From positions 44,178,922 through 44,242,921 of the forward strand of contig NC_054743.1 of assembly GCF_018143015.1 (NCBI RefSeq): DNA of 64,000 nt, written 5' to 3'. Positions 1-11,110 of this stretch are shown here, piece after piece. The stretch comes from Lytechinus variegatus. Its lineage: Eukaryota > Echinodermata > Echinoidea > Temnopleuroida > Toxopneustidae. A program made the translations under genes and the position numbers. How positions within the stretch are numbered: the first letter of the stretch is position 1; each line of letters starts with the position of its first letter. Under the pieces are notes generated by a model that searched no databases, was not told the origin of the DNA, and saw only the letters and a list, made by a program, of their open reading frames with translations.

Positions 1-2892
1 AAAAATTGCGGGGAGATCATCTTTATTTAGTTTGTACATAAATTGGCCGAGTTGGAACAGATATATATCATTAACTTTAAGGATTTTGTTTTCAAAAAAT
101 AATTTATCTGTGTGACATCTGAAATGTGTATGAAATATTATCCTAAGTGCTTTTTTCTGTAACAAAAGTATCCTATGTAATTGTGTTTGAATTGCACAAC
201 CCCATGCCAAAATACCGTAATTAATGTATGGTAATATTAAGGTGTGATATAATGTAAGTAGTGTACGAGATGGAAGGAAAAATTTGAGCTTGTTGATAAT
301 TCCAATATTTCTTGAAATTGTTTTGCATATATTATCGATGTGTGGTTTCCATGACAATTTATTATCAATAAGTACACCCAAGAATTTTGTTTCAGAAACA
401 TTTTCAAGGACAGTGTTTTCAAAAATGAGATTGCCAGGCAAACTATTTACTCTATTATTAAATAACATGTAATTGGTCTTTTGTAAGTTAAGTGAGAGTT
501 TATTTGCCTTGATCCATTCAGTCACATGCATGAGTTCAGAGTTAACGATCCTAATAAGTTGGTTTATGTTATCGTGAGAAAAGAAAATGTTGGAATCATC
601 GGCAAAGAGTATGAATGAAAGTAAATTTGAAGTTTTGTGGATGTCATTGATGTATGTGATAAAAAGAAGAGGGCCTAGTAAGCTACCCTGTGGTACCCCG
701 CATGTAATTGGAAGGTTGGATGAATTGTGATTATTTATTGATACAAACTGAGTCCTATCTGTAAGGTAGCTCTTGAACCACTCCAAGGCCTTCCCCCTAA
801 TACCGTAATGAGATAGTTTATGCAAAAGGATTTCGTGGTTAATGGTGTCGAAGGCCTTGGAGAAGTCCAAGAAAATACCGACAGTATGACAACCTTTATC
901 AGTGGAAGTAGTGATTTTGTTAATGAAAGATAAAATTGCATGCGAGGTGCTGTGATTTTCGCGAAACCCAAACTGAAAGTCCGAAAAGATATTGTTTATT
1001 TTAAAGAACGTACTGGTTCGTGTATGGACAAGTTTTTCAAGAATTTTTGATAACGAGGTGAGCAATGATATGGGACGGTAGTTGGAGACGAGCTGATTAT
1101 CTCCTTTTTTAAAAAGAGGGACTACTTTTGCGATTTTCATAAGATTGGGTACCCTTCCTGTGTTCAAAGAAATATTAAAAACATGCACCAAAGGATCGAC
1201 GATAGCCAAAATAATTTTCTTAAGTAGGAAGTTGGAAATACCGTCAAATCCCGGGCACTTTTTGGACTGCAAACTGTTAACAATATTTATAATTTCTCTT
1301 GAACTTGTGGGATTGAAAAATATGGAGTTTGGGTTTGGGTTGTCGAGAAAATTATTGTAAGATTTGTTAGTTTGAGAAATTTTGCTTGCTAATTTGTTGC
1401 CAACTTGTGAAAAATATGAATTAAACTCATTTGCTATTATGTTATTGTCATCAGTGATTGTATTGTTTGATTTTATTTTTGTAATTGTAGAGCTCCTCTT
1501 TTTATTGTTTAATACCCCATTGATGATTTTCCATGTGTTCTTCATATCATTTTTGTATAGATCGAGTTGAGAAGTGTAATATTCTTTTTTCGCAATACGA
1601 AGTAAAGATGTAAGAGTGTTTTTATATGAAGTGTACTTGTGGCGAGATGTATCACTTGGTTTAGTTATGTATTTGTAATATAAATTGTTCTTGCGGTTGA
1701 TGGATCTTAAGAGTGATTTAGTAATCCAAGGGTGGATAGGGATCTTTTTATAATTTGATCTTCTGTTAGTTGTAAAGGGAACATGTGTATCTAGAGAAGA
1801 TGTTAGTAAGGTAATAAAACAGTTGTATGCATCGTCAGCGTCCGAGGAGTCATATACAGTAGACCAGTCTGTTATGTTTAAATCATTAATCAAATTGGTT
1901 ATGTTGTCGTCAGTTATCTTTCGGAATGAAGGATTAAATGTTTCTTTATGGAGACTTTTATTAGTAGATAATTTGGCAAAAATTGGAAAGTGGTCGGAGA
2001 TATCACTAAGAATGATACCAGCTTTATGATTTTGTCGAATTGTATTACTGAAAATGTTGTCAATTATAGTGGCCGAGTTATTCGCCACTCTTGTCGGCTT
2101 AGTTATAAGGGGCAAAAAGGAATGCGATAGAAACATTTCAAGAAACTCTTGCGAGGTGCTATTAGAGTTGCAATTTACTAAGTTGATATTGAAGTCACCC
2201 ATAAAAAAACAATCTTTATTTTTCAAAAGAGGATTTAGTAGAATTTCATTCAGTTTTTCTAAAAAAGCATTTGCATTTGAATGTGGAGGTCTATAAAATA
2301 CACCTAGCATAAAGTTTTTACCCATCGGATTTATGATTTCAACAAAAAGTGTTTCTAAAATATCGTTAGATATTGTCATGTTAGCTATAGGAGTATAATC
2401 GTATTGTTGCGGTATGTAAAGTGCGACACCACCCCCTGGTCTTCTTGTTCTATTATTAACAATCAAATTAGAATTGGGGAGTGAAAAGAGGGAACATGGA
2501 TTGTCCGAGAACCACGTTTCAGTTAAACCAATGAATGACGATTGCGGAAACTGGTTATCTAGAAATAACTTAAGTTTATCAAAATTTTTGCTTGCACTGC
2601 GAATGTTTATATGGAGAAGAAAGGGGTTGTCCTCCGCTTTATGTGACGTAACGAATGATTTGAAATGTTGTTCTGTGAAATACTGTGATGTAACGAGCTG
2701 CCCGCATTGATCATTGGAATCGAAATTGTAATTAAGATTAGCGGTATTGTTATTCATAAAATTTCGTATGTATGTATCGTATTTGGAATTTTCATGATTA
2801 TCTAATGTTTGAGAAGTGCCACGTTGCGCCGAGAGAGACAACAAGTCATCATTGTTCAAGAAACTAAATGGAAACTTAGTCAAGTCGGTCAT
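1..2892 (-). CDS. Intact non-LTR retrotransposon ORF (APE endonuclease + reverse transcriptase), cut by window edge
   Basis: Every codon from the ATG at 2892 down to base 1 was read, and the frame has no stop (964 codons, C-terminus outside the window). An in-frame stop lies upstream at 2938-2940 with no other ATG between, so 2892 is the start. Domains in order: a short N-terminal region; an APE-type endonuclease with LTETW near 2510, MGDFNIN near 2190 and SDHFPIF near 2000; then a reverse transcriptase with NYRPISLL near 1070, LDFSKAFDT near 860, GVPQGSLLGPLL near 690 and the catalytic FADD (Phe in place of the usual Tyr) near 600; then the thumb region. This order is typical of CR1/Jockey-group LINEs, which insert by target-primed reverse transcription. 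There is no CCHC-type ORF1 upstream. The open frame suggests a young copy. The clade is inferred from motifs only. Confidence 0.88.
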   Translation of the reverse strand, partial: MTDLTKFPFSFLNNDDLLSLSAQRGTSQTLDNHENSKYDTYIRNFMNNNTANLNYNFDSNDQCGQLVTSQYFTEQHFKSFVTSHKAEDNPFLLHINIRSASKNFDKLKLFLDNQFPQSSFIGLTETWFSDNPCSLFSLPNSNLIVNNRTRRPGGGVALYIPQQYDYTPIANMTISNDILETLFVEIINPMGKNFMLGVFYRPPHSNANAFLEKLNEILLNPLLKNKDCFFMGDFNINLVNCNSNSTSQEFLEMFLSHSFLPLITKPTRVANNSATIIDNIFSNTIRQNHKAGIILSDISDHFPIFAKLSTNKSLHKETFNPSFRKITDDNITNLINDLNITDWSTVYDSSDADDAYNCFITLLTSSLDTHVPFTTNRRSNYKKIPIHPWITKSLLRSINRKNNLYYKYITKPSDTSRHKYTSYKNTLTSLLRIAKKEYYTSQLDLYKNDMKNTWKIINGVLNNKKRSSTITKIKSNNTITDDNNIIANEFNSYFSQVGNKLASKISQTNKSYNNFLDNPNPNSIFFNPTSSREIINIVNSLQSKKCPGFDGISNFLLKKIILAIVDPLVHVFNISLNTGRVPNLMKIAKVVPLFKKGDNQLVSNYRPISLLTSLSKILEKLVHTRTSTFFKINNIFSDFQFGFRENHSTSHAILSFINKITTSTDKGCHTVGIFLDFSKAFDTINHEILLHKLSHYGIRGKALEWFKSYLTDRTQFVSINNHNSSNLPITCGVPQGSLLGPLLFITYINDIHKTSNLLSFILFADDSNIFFSHDNINQLIRIVNSELMHVTEWIKANKLSLNLQKTNYMLFNNRVNSLPGNLIFENTVLENVSETKFLGVLIDNKLSWKPHIDNICKTISRNIGIINKLKFFLPSRTLLTLYHTLILPYINYGILAWGCAIQTQLHRILLLQKKALRIIFHTHFRCHTDKLFFENKILKVNDIYLFQLGQFMYKLNKDDLPAIF

Positions 2893-3312
2893 TAAAATGG
2901 GAGGAATTAAACAATAGTACCTAACGAATCGAATACACTATGCCATATACTTAACTACCTTTAAATAGTTTACAAAAAAAAAAAAAAAAAAAAAAAAAAC
3001 AACAAAAAAAAACAAACAAACAAAAAATTGTGAAAAAAAGCAAGAAAGAAAGGAAGCAAAACGTAAGTGAACAAAACAAGAAAATAATATAGACAACAAA
3101 TCTTCATCCTGTATCCGTCTCTCCTGTAAAATATGACATAATTAAATCAAGTGAGGATACATAAGTACAAATAAGAAAACCGTATACTAGTAACCAAATA
3201 CAAGATATAAGCCTAAATGATCGGAAGAAAGCAAAAGAGATCGATCAACCATCAAGCGGACCGAGACTACAGATATCGGGGTCTCTATACTGTAAATTTT
3301 ATATATAAAAAA
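2893..3312. other. Upstream flank of the LINE ORF, A-rich
   Basis: This stretch holds the presumed 5' leader of the minus-strand LINE, with an A run at about 2970-2999 followed by CAAA-type simple sequence to about 3030. No gene is seen. The boundary between the LINE leader and unrelated DNA was not determined. Confidence 0.4.
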
Positions 3313-5415
3313 ATAATTTTTTTTTTTTTTTTAAAGGATGTTTTATTATATTCTCTCAGATCAACATACATACTTTGTACAAACTATTTGAAACATAATT
3401 ATAAATTATACAATAAATCCATTACAATATAATTATACAACTTATACATCAAACTTCAAAAATACTAGAAATTAATATACTAATGCGTTTCAGCAATTAC
3501 AAAATGAAATATTAACAAAATATGACATGATCAGAGAGAAAAAAGGATAAAAGAAAAAAGGATTATGATTTTTTTTTCTTTTTTTCTCAGCCCTTGTCAT
3601 TCCCCCCCCCAACCCTCCCTTGAACACCCCCATCCCCTATCCGGTGGAGAACTGGCTCTGGGCTCCAGTATATGGTCTAATATAATTTAAGTTTTCCCAT
3701 TTACAGAAATGGATTGTAAGAGTCCCCTTGTTTGTTGCTAATTTCTTTTCTTCTCTTTGATCCCCCCTAATACTATTTTTTATTTCAATCAATGAAGGAG
3801 GTTTTTTTAATTCTCGGTTTTTGTAAATAAGATATTTAACTAAAATCAAGACATGATTAATTAATTGATATTTACCTTTACTTTTCTCCTGCTTCCCGAA
3901 AAGAATTTCCTGCCAACTAAATTTATCTATTTCAAAATTTAAACTTCTTGCACATAGATCCCAAAGTGATTTTGAAAATTCACAAGTATAAAATAGATGT
4001 TCATATGTTTCTTCTTCCCTTTCACAAAATGAGCATAAATTGGTCGAAATAAGACCAAAACGGAAAAGGTGGTGGTTAGTGTATAAAATATTATGCAAGA
4101 GTTTATACTGGAACTCCCTTAATCGACTATTCAGTGTGCAATATCTTAGTCTTAAAAATATACTTTCTATTTCCTTATTGGTAAGATCATAATTCGTTCT
4201 AATTCTGTCAAAAATGGAAGGTTTAATTTCATTTTTGTATAACAGCTGTTCGTATATTTCTTTTGATTTTAAAAACATCAAATTAGTCATTTTCTTACCC
4301 AAATTGAAATCGATTCCAGAGTTATGCTTTGCATTCATTTCACTATTGTTCTTCCAACTAACAGGTAAACAGGCATAAATATGCTTAATCTTTTCAACAT
4401 CATTTGCATCTAAATTCAAATTAAGAAAATGTGTATCACATTTTAGTTTACCGTTATTGTCCAAAATATGATGCAGTCTATAAACCCCTTTATCGTATAG
4501 AATCTTATCAAATATACAACTCCCTTTATATCGAACAAGCTTATTATTAAAAATCACCACTTTCCCAAACTCTGTACTTCTAGTATGTCTTATATTTACC
4601 CACTCTTCTAATAAGTCCATGTAAAATTTGGAAGCTGTTACTTTCAATAAACCTGGTATATAGTCACATGAAAATAACAAATCACCCAAATGTTTAGTGG
4701 CAAAATTAAAGTACCGTTTCCATTTCATATCTTCATCTTTATTTAAAAGTCTTTTAATCCACATTATTCGCTGTGCCTTTACCTGTACAGGGAAGTTTAA
4801 CATCTTTAATCCTCCTTGCTTATAGTCTAAAAACATTGTATTCCTATTAATTTTGTCTTTCTTACCTTTCCATAAAAAATCAAAAGTTAATTTATCCAAT
4901 GACTCATAAACCCACTTAGGAACAGGAGTAAGAGACGCTCGGAAGAGGACTTTAGAATAGATATGCACCTTCAATAGTTGAATTTTCCCCATGAGCGTTA
5001 TATCTCTTAGCTTCCAAAAGTTCAAGAGTGTTTTAATTTTGCTTAAGATTTCTTTGTAATTAAGATCTTCTTTCTTATGTTCATCTAAGGTGAAAAATAC
5101 TCCTAAAACTTTAAGAAAATCCACGGTCTCGCCGAAGGAGAAGTCATAATGCAAATGTTGGCATGAACCTAATTTTAATACTTTAGTTTTGTCATTATTG
5201 ATTTTTAATCCAGAAAGTTTTTCAAAATCTGCAAATAGAACTTTTAGCCTATCCACTGATTGTACATTACGAGCAAAAATTGTCATGTCATCTGCATAAA
5301 GAGCTAATTTAATTTCCTCATCTCCAAATTTAATTCCTTCAATCAGATTATCTTTTCGTAATTTATGAGCCATTACTTCAATACACAAAATAAAGAGGTA
5401 AGGACTAAGGACTCA
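3313..5415 (-). mobile_element. 5'-truncated L1/Tx1-like LINE
   Basis: This is a minus-strand element. It begins abruptly at about 5410 inside the reverse transcriptase (at the LSPYLFILCIEV block) and runs through a stop at 3637. Downstream are about 300 bp of 3' sequence and an oligo-A end on the minus strand (T runs at about 3569-3588 and 3318-3334). Abrupt 5' truncation plus an A-rich 3' end is what target-primed reverse transcription leaves. Which T run marks the true 3' end is uncertain. Confidence 0.75.
3637..5412 (-). pseudogene. Reverse transcriptase C-terminal fragment of an L1/Tx1-like LINE
   Basis: About 590 codons are open from the truncation point to the stop. The fragment starts at RT block 4 (PYLFILCIEV), followed by the catalytic LALYADDMTIF with the YADD box, then the SGLKINNDKTKVL block and LGVFF. 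The long C-terminal region carries a Cys-rich box (CSFCEREEETYEHLFYTC) typical of L1/Tx1 ORF2. The endonuclease and the N-terminal part of the RT are missing, so the copy cannot be autonomous. The remaining frame has no stop or frameshift, which points to a fairly recent insertion. There is no ATG at the fragment start, and the first usable codons are internal to the domain. Confidence 0.85.
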
Positions 5416-6371
5416 TATCATTCATGGAATTACCGAAGATAATCGATTGGAAAGGTCTTGGAAACAAATTTAAAATGTACAGAAAAGACACTGCGCATGA
5501 ATGGAGTCACGTTACAATCAAAAGAGATATACGGTCAATTCAAGCGAAGAGAGAAAACGAGGACGAGGGACCAATAGTCGTATGCACCGCCATGTTGACG
5601 AAAGACATGCTTCATTGCATGAAATGTTGTATCAAATTATTTAGTTCTTTTAAACACGATACATATATAGATTGACTGCACTTTTTTATATATTTATTTA
5701 TTATCTATAATAGTGAAGTCATCTTGTTTCATATGTGGAAATATCATATTATCCAAAATCGTAAAATAGGCCTTCTATGCTGGAAAATATTTGTTTAAAA
5801 TACTTAAATGATAATGATGATGATGATGATAACAACAACAACAGTAATAATTATAGTAATTTTAATGATAATAATTATGATAGTAATAATAATAATAATA
5901 ATAATGATAATAATAATGATAATAATAATCACCAGGATTTCTAAAATTTATTAGACTATAAGTGATACTAGGCTAAACTTCAAATGCCTTAAACTTTCTC
6001 ATTTTACATGATCTGAATTCGATGAAGTATTATGCTTGTCTGATCGTTCTCTGATAATTATGTTGCCTGGTGACTTTGGCCATTAATAAGGGCATGTTAG
6101 GGTTTATTCATAAGGTAATATCTCGAATAGGAATTTCCCGGTTTTATTATTCCCTGTTAACAGACTAAGAGATCATTATCATGATAACAGAAGCACAAAC
6201 AATTTCTTTTTCAACTGTCTCTTTCGGAACATAAAAAAATCCATGTTTGAAAGAAACAAATGAATGATTGAATTATAGTCTATTACGAAGAACAAAATTG
6301 GTATTTGTCTCCTTAACTCTCCTCTGTCATCCTTTCTCACAGTTATTGTCATTTCCTGATCAACATATATA
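5416..6371. other. Intergenic, no gene recognised
   Basis: AT-rich sequence between two transposons. A small open frame at 5424-5675 has no recognisable homology and is treated as chance. A trinucleotide microsatellite lies inside and is listed separately. Confidence 0.5.
5808..5932. repeat. GAT/AAT/AAC trinucleotide microsatellite
   Basis: Impure GAT, AAC and AAT triplets run for about 125 bp, for example GATGATGATGAT followed by AACAACAAC and AATAATAAT tracts. Confidence 0.9.
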
Positions 6372-6379
6372 CTCATCGT

Positions 6380-7491
6380 AAGTGGCGTACCGTGGGTCAT
6401 GGCATTGTGCAGGGCACCAGCAGTCACTAGTGAGCGCGCGAAGCGCGCCCAGTTGCCAGGTATACTGACCTAATAGAGTCACTTTAAGGACAGTGCCATT
6501 AAACGGATATGTATTTCATTGGTCAAATAATGCGAGCGCGAGGTTAAAATTTTTGATATTCAGACCTAAAAAGGGACACTATAATTAATCTTTTGTAATC
6601 ATGATACGTACCTGTCTCACTAAATAATGCGAGCGCGAAGCGCGAGCCGAAATTTTTATAAATATTGACCCCAACCAGGAAGATTTTAAGGACTATATTT
6701 TAGGAATCCATTAAGAGTATACACATCTCACCATAGTCATCTAATGCGAGTGCCAATAAGCGCTTGCTGATTTTGTTAGAATTACATCTAAACATGCACA
6801 TAATGCACTTGTAATCATGATTAACATACCCATCTCACTAATCAAATCTTGCGAGCGCGAAGCGCGAGCTGAAAATTTAGGAAATTTAGACCTGAAGAGG
6901 GGCATTGTTTGTAGGAATTCACGAAGACCATACATAGTTCACTTACCATATGATGCGAGCGCGAAGCGCGAGCTGAAAATTTTTGATATTCAGATCAGAA
7001 AAAGGGACATTTTAAGGACTGATTCTAGGAATTCATGGAGAGCAGACATATTTCACCAATCCACTACTGCGAATGAAATGTTTTATATCAAGACCTTAAA
7101 ATGGGCCAATCACTTTAAGTAGTCATGAAAAAGAAGCATACTATTGTACATAAAACAGTAATAACTCGAAGTGCGAGGAAATATATTTGGCAGTATGTTG
7201 TATATTGACTTGAAAACGGGAGGATTTAGACAATGCGAGCACCAGGAACAATGAAGACATAGGCCTTGAGCAAATTATGTTTCGTAAAGTTATGAAAAAA
7301 AATGTTTCTTATGTAATATAACATAACATAATTACGATATAGTATAACATAATATAATGAACAATAATATTTTTTCCCACTACGTTTATCTTCCTTTCTC
7401 CCTCTTTTTCTCGTTTCCCCATTTTTTTTTTTTGGTCAGCCGATGGGGGGGGGGGCACGTGCCCCCATGCCCCCCGGTAGTTACGCCACTG
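6380..7491. mobile_element. Non-autonomous hAT-type DNA transposon (1112 bp)
   Basis: The element is flanked by an exact 8-bp target-site duplication, CTCATCGT, at 6372-6379 and 7492-7499. The ends are inverted: the left starts AAGTGGCGTACC and the right, read on the minus strand, starts CAGTGGCGTAACTACC. An 8-bp duplication with CAGTGGCGTA-type ends is characteristic of hAT elements. No transposase frame is present. The interior is largely a degenerate tandem repeat built around a GC-rich palindrome, and the right end carries a G-run and CCCC-rich segment. Confidence 0.8.
6430..7245. repeat. Degenerate tandem repeat with palindromic GCGAGCGCGAAGCGCGAGC core
   Basis: The core recurs at about 6432, 6528, 6627, 6741, 6848, 6952, 7066 (decayed) and 7230 (decayed), spaced roughly 95-165 bp. 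Between cores a common body recurs: AAAATTTTTGATATTCAGACC, a GGGACA-like block, then GGAATTCATGGA-like sequence. The core is nearly self-complementary (GCGAGCGCG/CGCGAGC-type arms around AAG). Confidence 0.8.
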
Positions 7492-8260
7492 CTCATCGTG
7501 ATGTTATTTTATCATGTTTTAGGGGTCCGAACAACGGGGGGGGGCTTCAGTTCAGCCCCTGTATTCATTGTGCTTCTGAATTGGACTTCCCTATTTTTTC
7601 CAAGAATAAATAATACCATGACAATATTATTCTGTAATCAGACCCCTTCGCATCCTATGCCACAATGTGTTTTTTTATGAGGATAAACGATAGAAAAGAA
7701 ATGAGATGATGGTTTAAAGTAACATTTCAGTGGCATTGACGTTGATAAACCGCATACATGACTAGCATGACAAGGAAGTTTGGCCTCCTTCTTTAATATG
7801 GTTACCATAATATTTGATAAACAAAATGGAATTTTAAAAAATAGTTACAAATACTAATAAAAGTATTATGTATACCTACTGGTTACACGCAGTGAAAGTC
7901 TGAGCTCACGTATGAAAACGGCACTCTGTTTTCACTTCTAGCTCTTAAAATTAAACATCAGTTTCAGTTTTCTTTTCGGATTTTTATAAACATGTAAATT
8001 GTTAAAGATAGCAATTGTGTTAACATAACAAGACCAATTTATATGTTTAACTTGTCAAATAGTAAGAATCCGTGCAAAAAAATAATACCTTGATTGATTC
8101 TAGGTAATTTTTATACTCTCCCAATTGATTTATTGATTGATTTTATTTGTCAGGCAAAATATAACAAGTACATGAATAATGTGAAGTATAAAAAAGATAC
8201 CTTGACAGGATAGCCCATGAAAGCCGAGATGGCTTATTTCTGATGGGGTCATACATCATT

Positions 8261-8436
8261 TAAGTCTAGACCACTAAATTATGATAGTAAAACTTAATGT
8301 ATAAAAAACAAATAAGTTAGTGTGATAACAAAACTTTCAAGCAATGATTACTTGAAAGTTTTGATATCACACTTATTTGGGCTTTTTTATACATTAAGTT
8401 TCACAATCATCTTGTTTATTTAGTGGTCTAGACTTA
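8261..8436. repeat. 176-bp hairpin (MITE-like palindrome)
   Basis: The ends are a perfect 19-bp inverted repeat (TAAGTCTAGACCACTAAAT at 8261 and its complement ending at 8436). A further inverted block in each arm contains AACTTAATGTATAAAAAA, and the arms meet around CTTGAAAGTTTTG near 8350. The centre is a loop of about 9 bases. The structure fits a small foldback or MITE copy. No clear target-site duplication is visible. Confidence 0.8.
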
Positions 8437-8690
8437 GCAATCAACAAAGATGATAAAAATAATTGTAAAACAAGTTGATTAAATAAAGATCATAACTCCG
8501 CAATTTAAGATAAAAATAATGATAATATTCCCTTTACTTACATCGGGACGAATATCGTGAATCATAAATCTTTATATATATTAAAAAAAAACAAAGACGA
8601 ATAAGTTTGACATCAAGCTTTACGCAATCAACAAAAGATGATGACAAAATAATAAAAACAAGTTGTTTAAATAGATCATTTAGTTCTATA
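8436..8690. repeat. Pair of direct repeats, about 60 bp, 190 bp apart
   Basis: Sequence beginning GCAATCAACAAAGATGAT at 8436 recurs as GCAATCAACAAAAGATGATG at 8626. Both copies continue through an ACAAGTTG(A/T)TTAAATA(A)AGATCAT block. The element type is unknown. Confidence 0.7.
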
Positions 8691-9948
8691 TAAGAATACA
8701 CGATTCAAATTAAATTTCTGAAAATATGTTACTCCCTTTCTGCATTTCATTTCATTTTTATAATGTGTTATTTTTAGGTGCTTTTCAGGGTTTTAGGCAA
8801 AATAAGAAGATATCCATAATTCTGACAGGGGTAGCTTATTTAGTTGGTCTCTTGAATACCATTTATATTCTAATTTATAATTTGAAGTTATTCGAAAATT
8901 CTCTTTAAGTGATTATTTTTCAGTCGAATCATCCACGATGATGGTTCATAAAATTCATTCGTAGCTTTTTCCCCGGGCTTTTTCAATCAGCTTTAGGAAT
9001 TATACAAGAAATAATATTCATTATAAATGCCACTCTTAGCCTTAGGTTCATCTGTTAGAATTATCACTCGTTATATATATATATGTATGTTTTTTCGTGA
9101 TTTTCTCGATTTCTTTTGTTCCATTTTTATAAATATTTATAAATATAATCGTTACTTTGATATAATTAAAATGAAAATGGCGAATGACTCCGAATGTGTG
9201 TCTACCTCAACGTCTCTTATTCTCAATGTTCCATTTATTTTCTTTCTCAGTGTTTCCATCACCACTTCCTCTCAATATATCTCTTAAAGTCTCTATACTG
9301 TAAACAAAAATGTTTAATTTGAAGTTAAGCCCGACAAAACCATTGTTTAAACTTTTAAAGAATTGTTAAGTTTAAAAATAAGTTGTTTGAAAATATTTTA
9401 ACAATTAATATTCGAAACATCCGTTGTTCTCTATCCCCAAAACTTTCTATTTTTCATAGTCTATTTGTTTAATAAATCTAACCACAATCAAATTTATCCT
9501 ATCATTTTTTTTCATCTACTATCCTTTCCATCAATGAACGTTGAGGGCGTTAACACTCTGTTGCTTTCCAACTTTATCAGTCATTCCATCTCCACAGGAC
9601 CTGTCTACATAGCCCTTCCTTTATTTTATGCTTTTATAATTGAAAGACTTACTGATCCATCCATCCACCCGCTCACTCACTCCCTCCCTCACACATTCAT
9701 TCAACTAGTAATTTCGTTTATTTGTTCATTTATTTAGCATTTTATGTTATTATTATGGGGGTGACATTACAAAAATTCAAAACAAAGTACAAAGATGTTA
9801 CTTTTCACACATTTAATGTGATTGGTGAAAATATATCCAAATAAAATTCTTTCAAAAATCTTTGATTCTAGGGTCCACTAAAACTTTTACAGTAATGGAT
9901 TCAATGATCTCACATATTAAATGATCACATTCCCTTCACATGCAATGA

Positions 9949-11110
9949 TTTATTTCACATCATACAGAATGGTCAATCAATAATTCAACAAGTCTATACA
10001 CATTTGATGCAATATAGGCATTTGATGCTGTATAGGCAATTTTTGTCTGCAATTACGTGAATGTCAACATCTACCTATGTTCTTGTTTTCAATTTTACAT
10101 TTACAGATACAATACACTTTTCAAGAAATGGGACACAACATAAAATACCTAGAAAATATAAGTGTATAGATTTCAAAGATGATTGTTTCCTGTTTTTTTT
10201 TTCTCTAAGCATGATTCACAAGATTTATCAGTGGTAGCTGAACTAATCAAGAAGAAAATCCCAAAATAAGTCAACAGGACGACTTCCACAGGAGGGTAAT
10301 TCCCCCCACATACCAATACCATTCCAACCTGAAAACACCTCCCCCCCTCCCAGAACATGGATTCCCTAGGAGGGTGGGTTCTCCAAGCCCAAAGGGCTTC
10401 TCCACGCCGAGCAAACCTTTCCCAAAGACATATTCCATTAGTCCCAAGGCCAGGGGAAGTTGTCCACAAACCAGAAAATCAAATATTCATTTTAAAATTT
10501 CTTTGACATATACTAGTAAAATAATATTTCAATGAAATTCGTTTTGCATATGAGAGGTGAAACATATCACAAGTCAATACTTCACACATGAGTGAAATTT
10601 ATGTATAGTCCCACATATTCATGCATGCCTATCATGGCGAGACCATAGTGAGAGCAATACAAGATTATGAACAGAGATGGCAACCCTTCTTGCATTGAAG
10701 ACATTAAAAGTTCGCAATTGGGAACTCATAATCCATATAGATGATGTACTTAAATTCTGTTTCATATATCTGCCTTTAATCAAGATCCAATAGAATCTTT
10801 AGTACAAATTCCAGCAAGTTAACTGATCATACAGTGCTTAGAGAAAATTGATATTAAAATCTTGTACTTTTCCAGTACAATCATGCTTTTAGGTCCAGTG
10901 GACCAGACACAAGCTCATGCATAATATTATTTCAATTTCCACACTTTGATTGGCGAGATAGAGATATACTGAACAATACAGCAGAAGTGTCATTATATAA
11001 TGATGAATAAAGCATGTAAAGCGACACTCTTGGACAGATTATACAATCTTGAGCGTAGGAGCTAGATAATCTGCCAAGCTTGGTCTTACAGGAGGGTCTT
11101 ATCAAATGGT
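9949..11110 (-). other. Presumed SOD2 3' UTR region with candidate poly(A) signals
   Basis: Downstream of the SOD2 stop, the minus strand has an ATTAAA at 10775-10780 and an AATAAA at 9949-9954. Either could end the transcript, giving a 3' UTR of about 0.35 or 1.15 kb. No other gene is seen. A 98-codon minus-strand frame at 10173-10469 has no recognisable domain. Confidence 0.45.

Larger units (their letters stand above)
7500..9900. other. Intergenic, AT-rich, no gene recognised
   Basis: No coding exon is supported. The short open frames on the plus strand are low-complexity and lack domain signatures. A hairpin repeat and a direct-repeat pair inside this stretch are listed separately. Confidence 0.5.

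Noticed and set aside
5424..5675. 83-codon plus-strand frame after the truncated LINE
   Set aside because: It has no domain signature, no splice or promoter support, and short length in AT-rich DNA.
10173..10469. 98-codon minus-strand frame downstream of SOD2
   Set aside because: It has no recognisable domain, lies in the presumed 3' UTR, and its composition is not gene-like.
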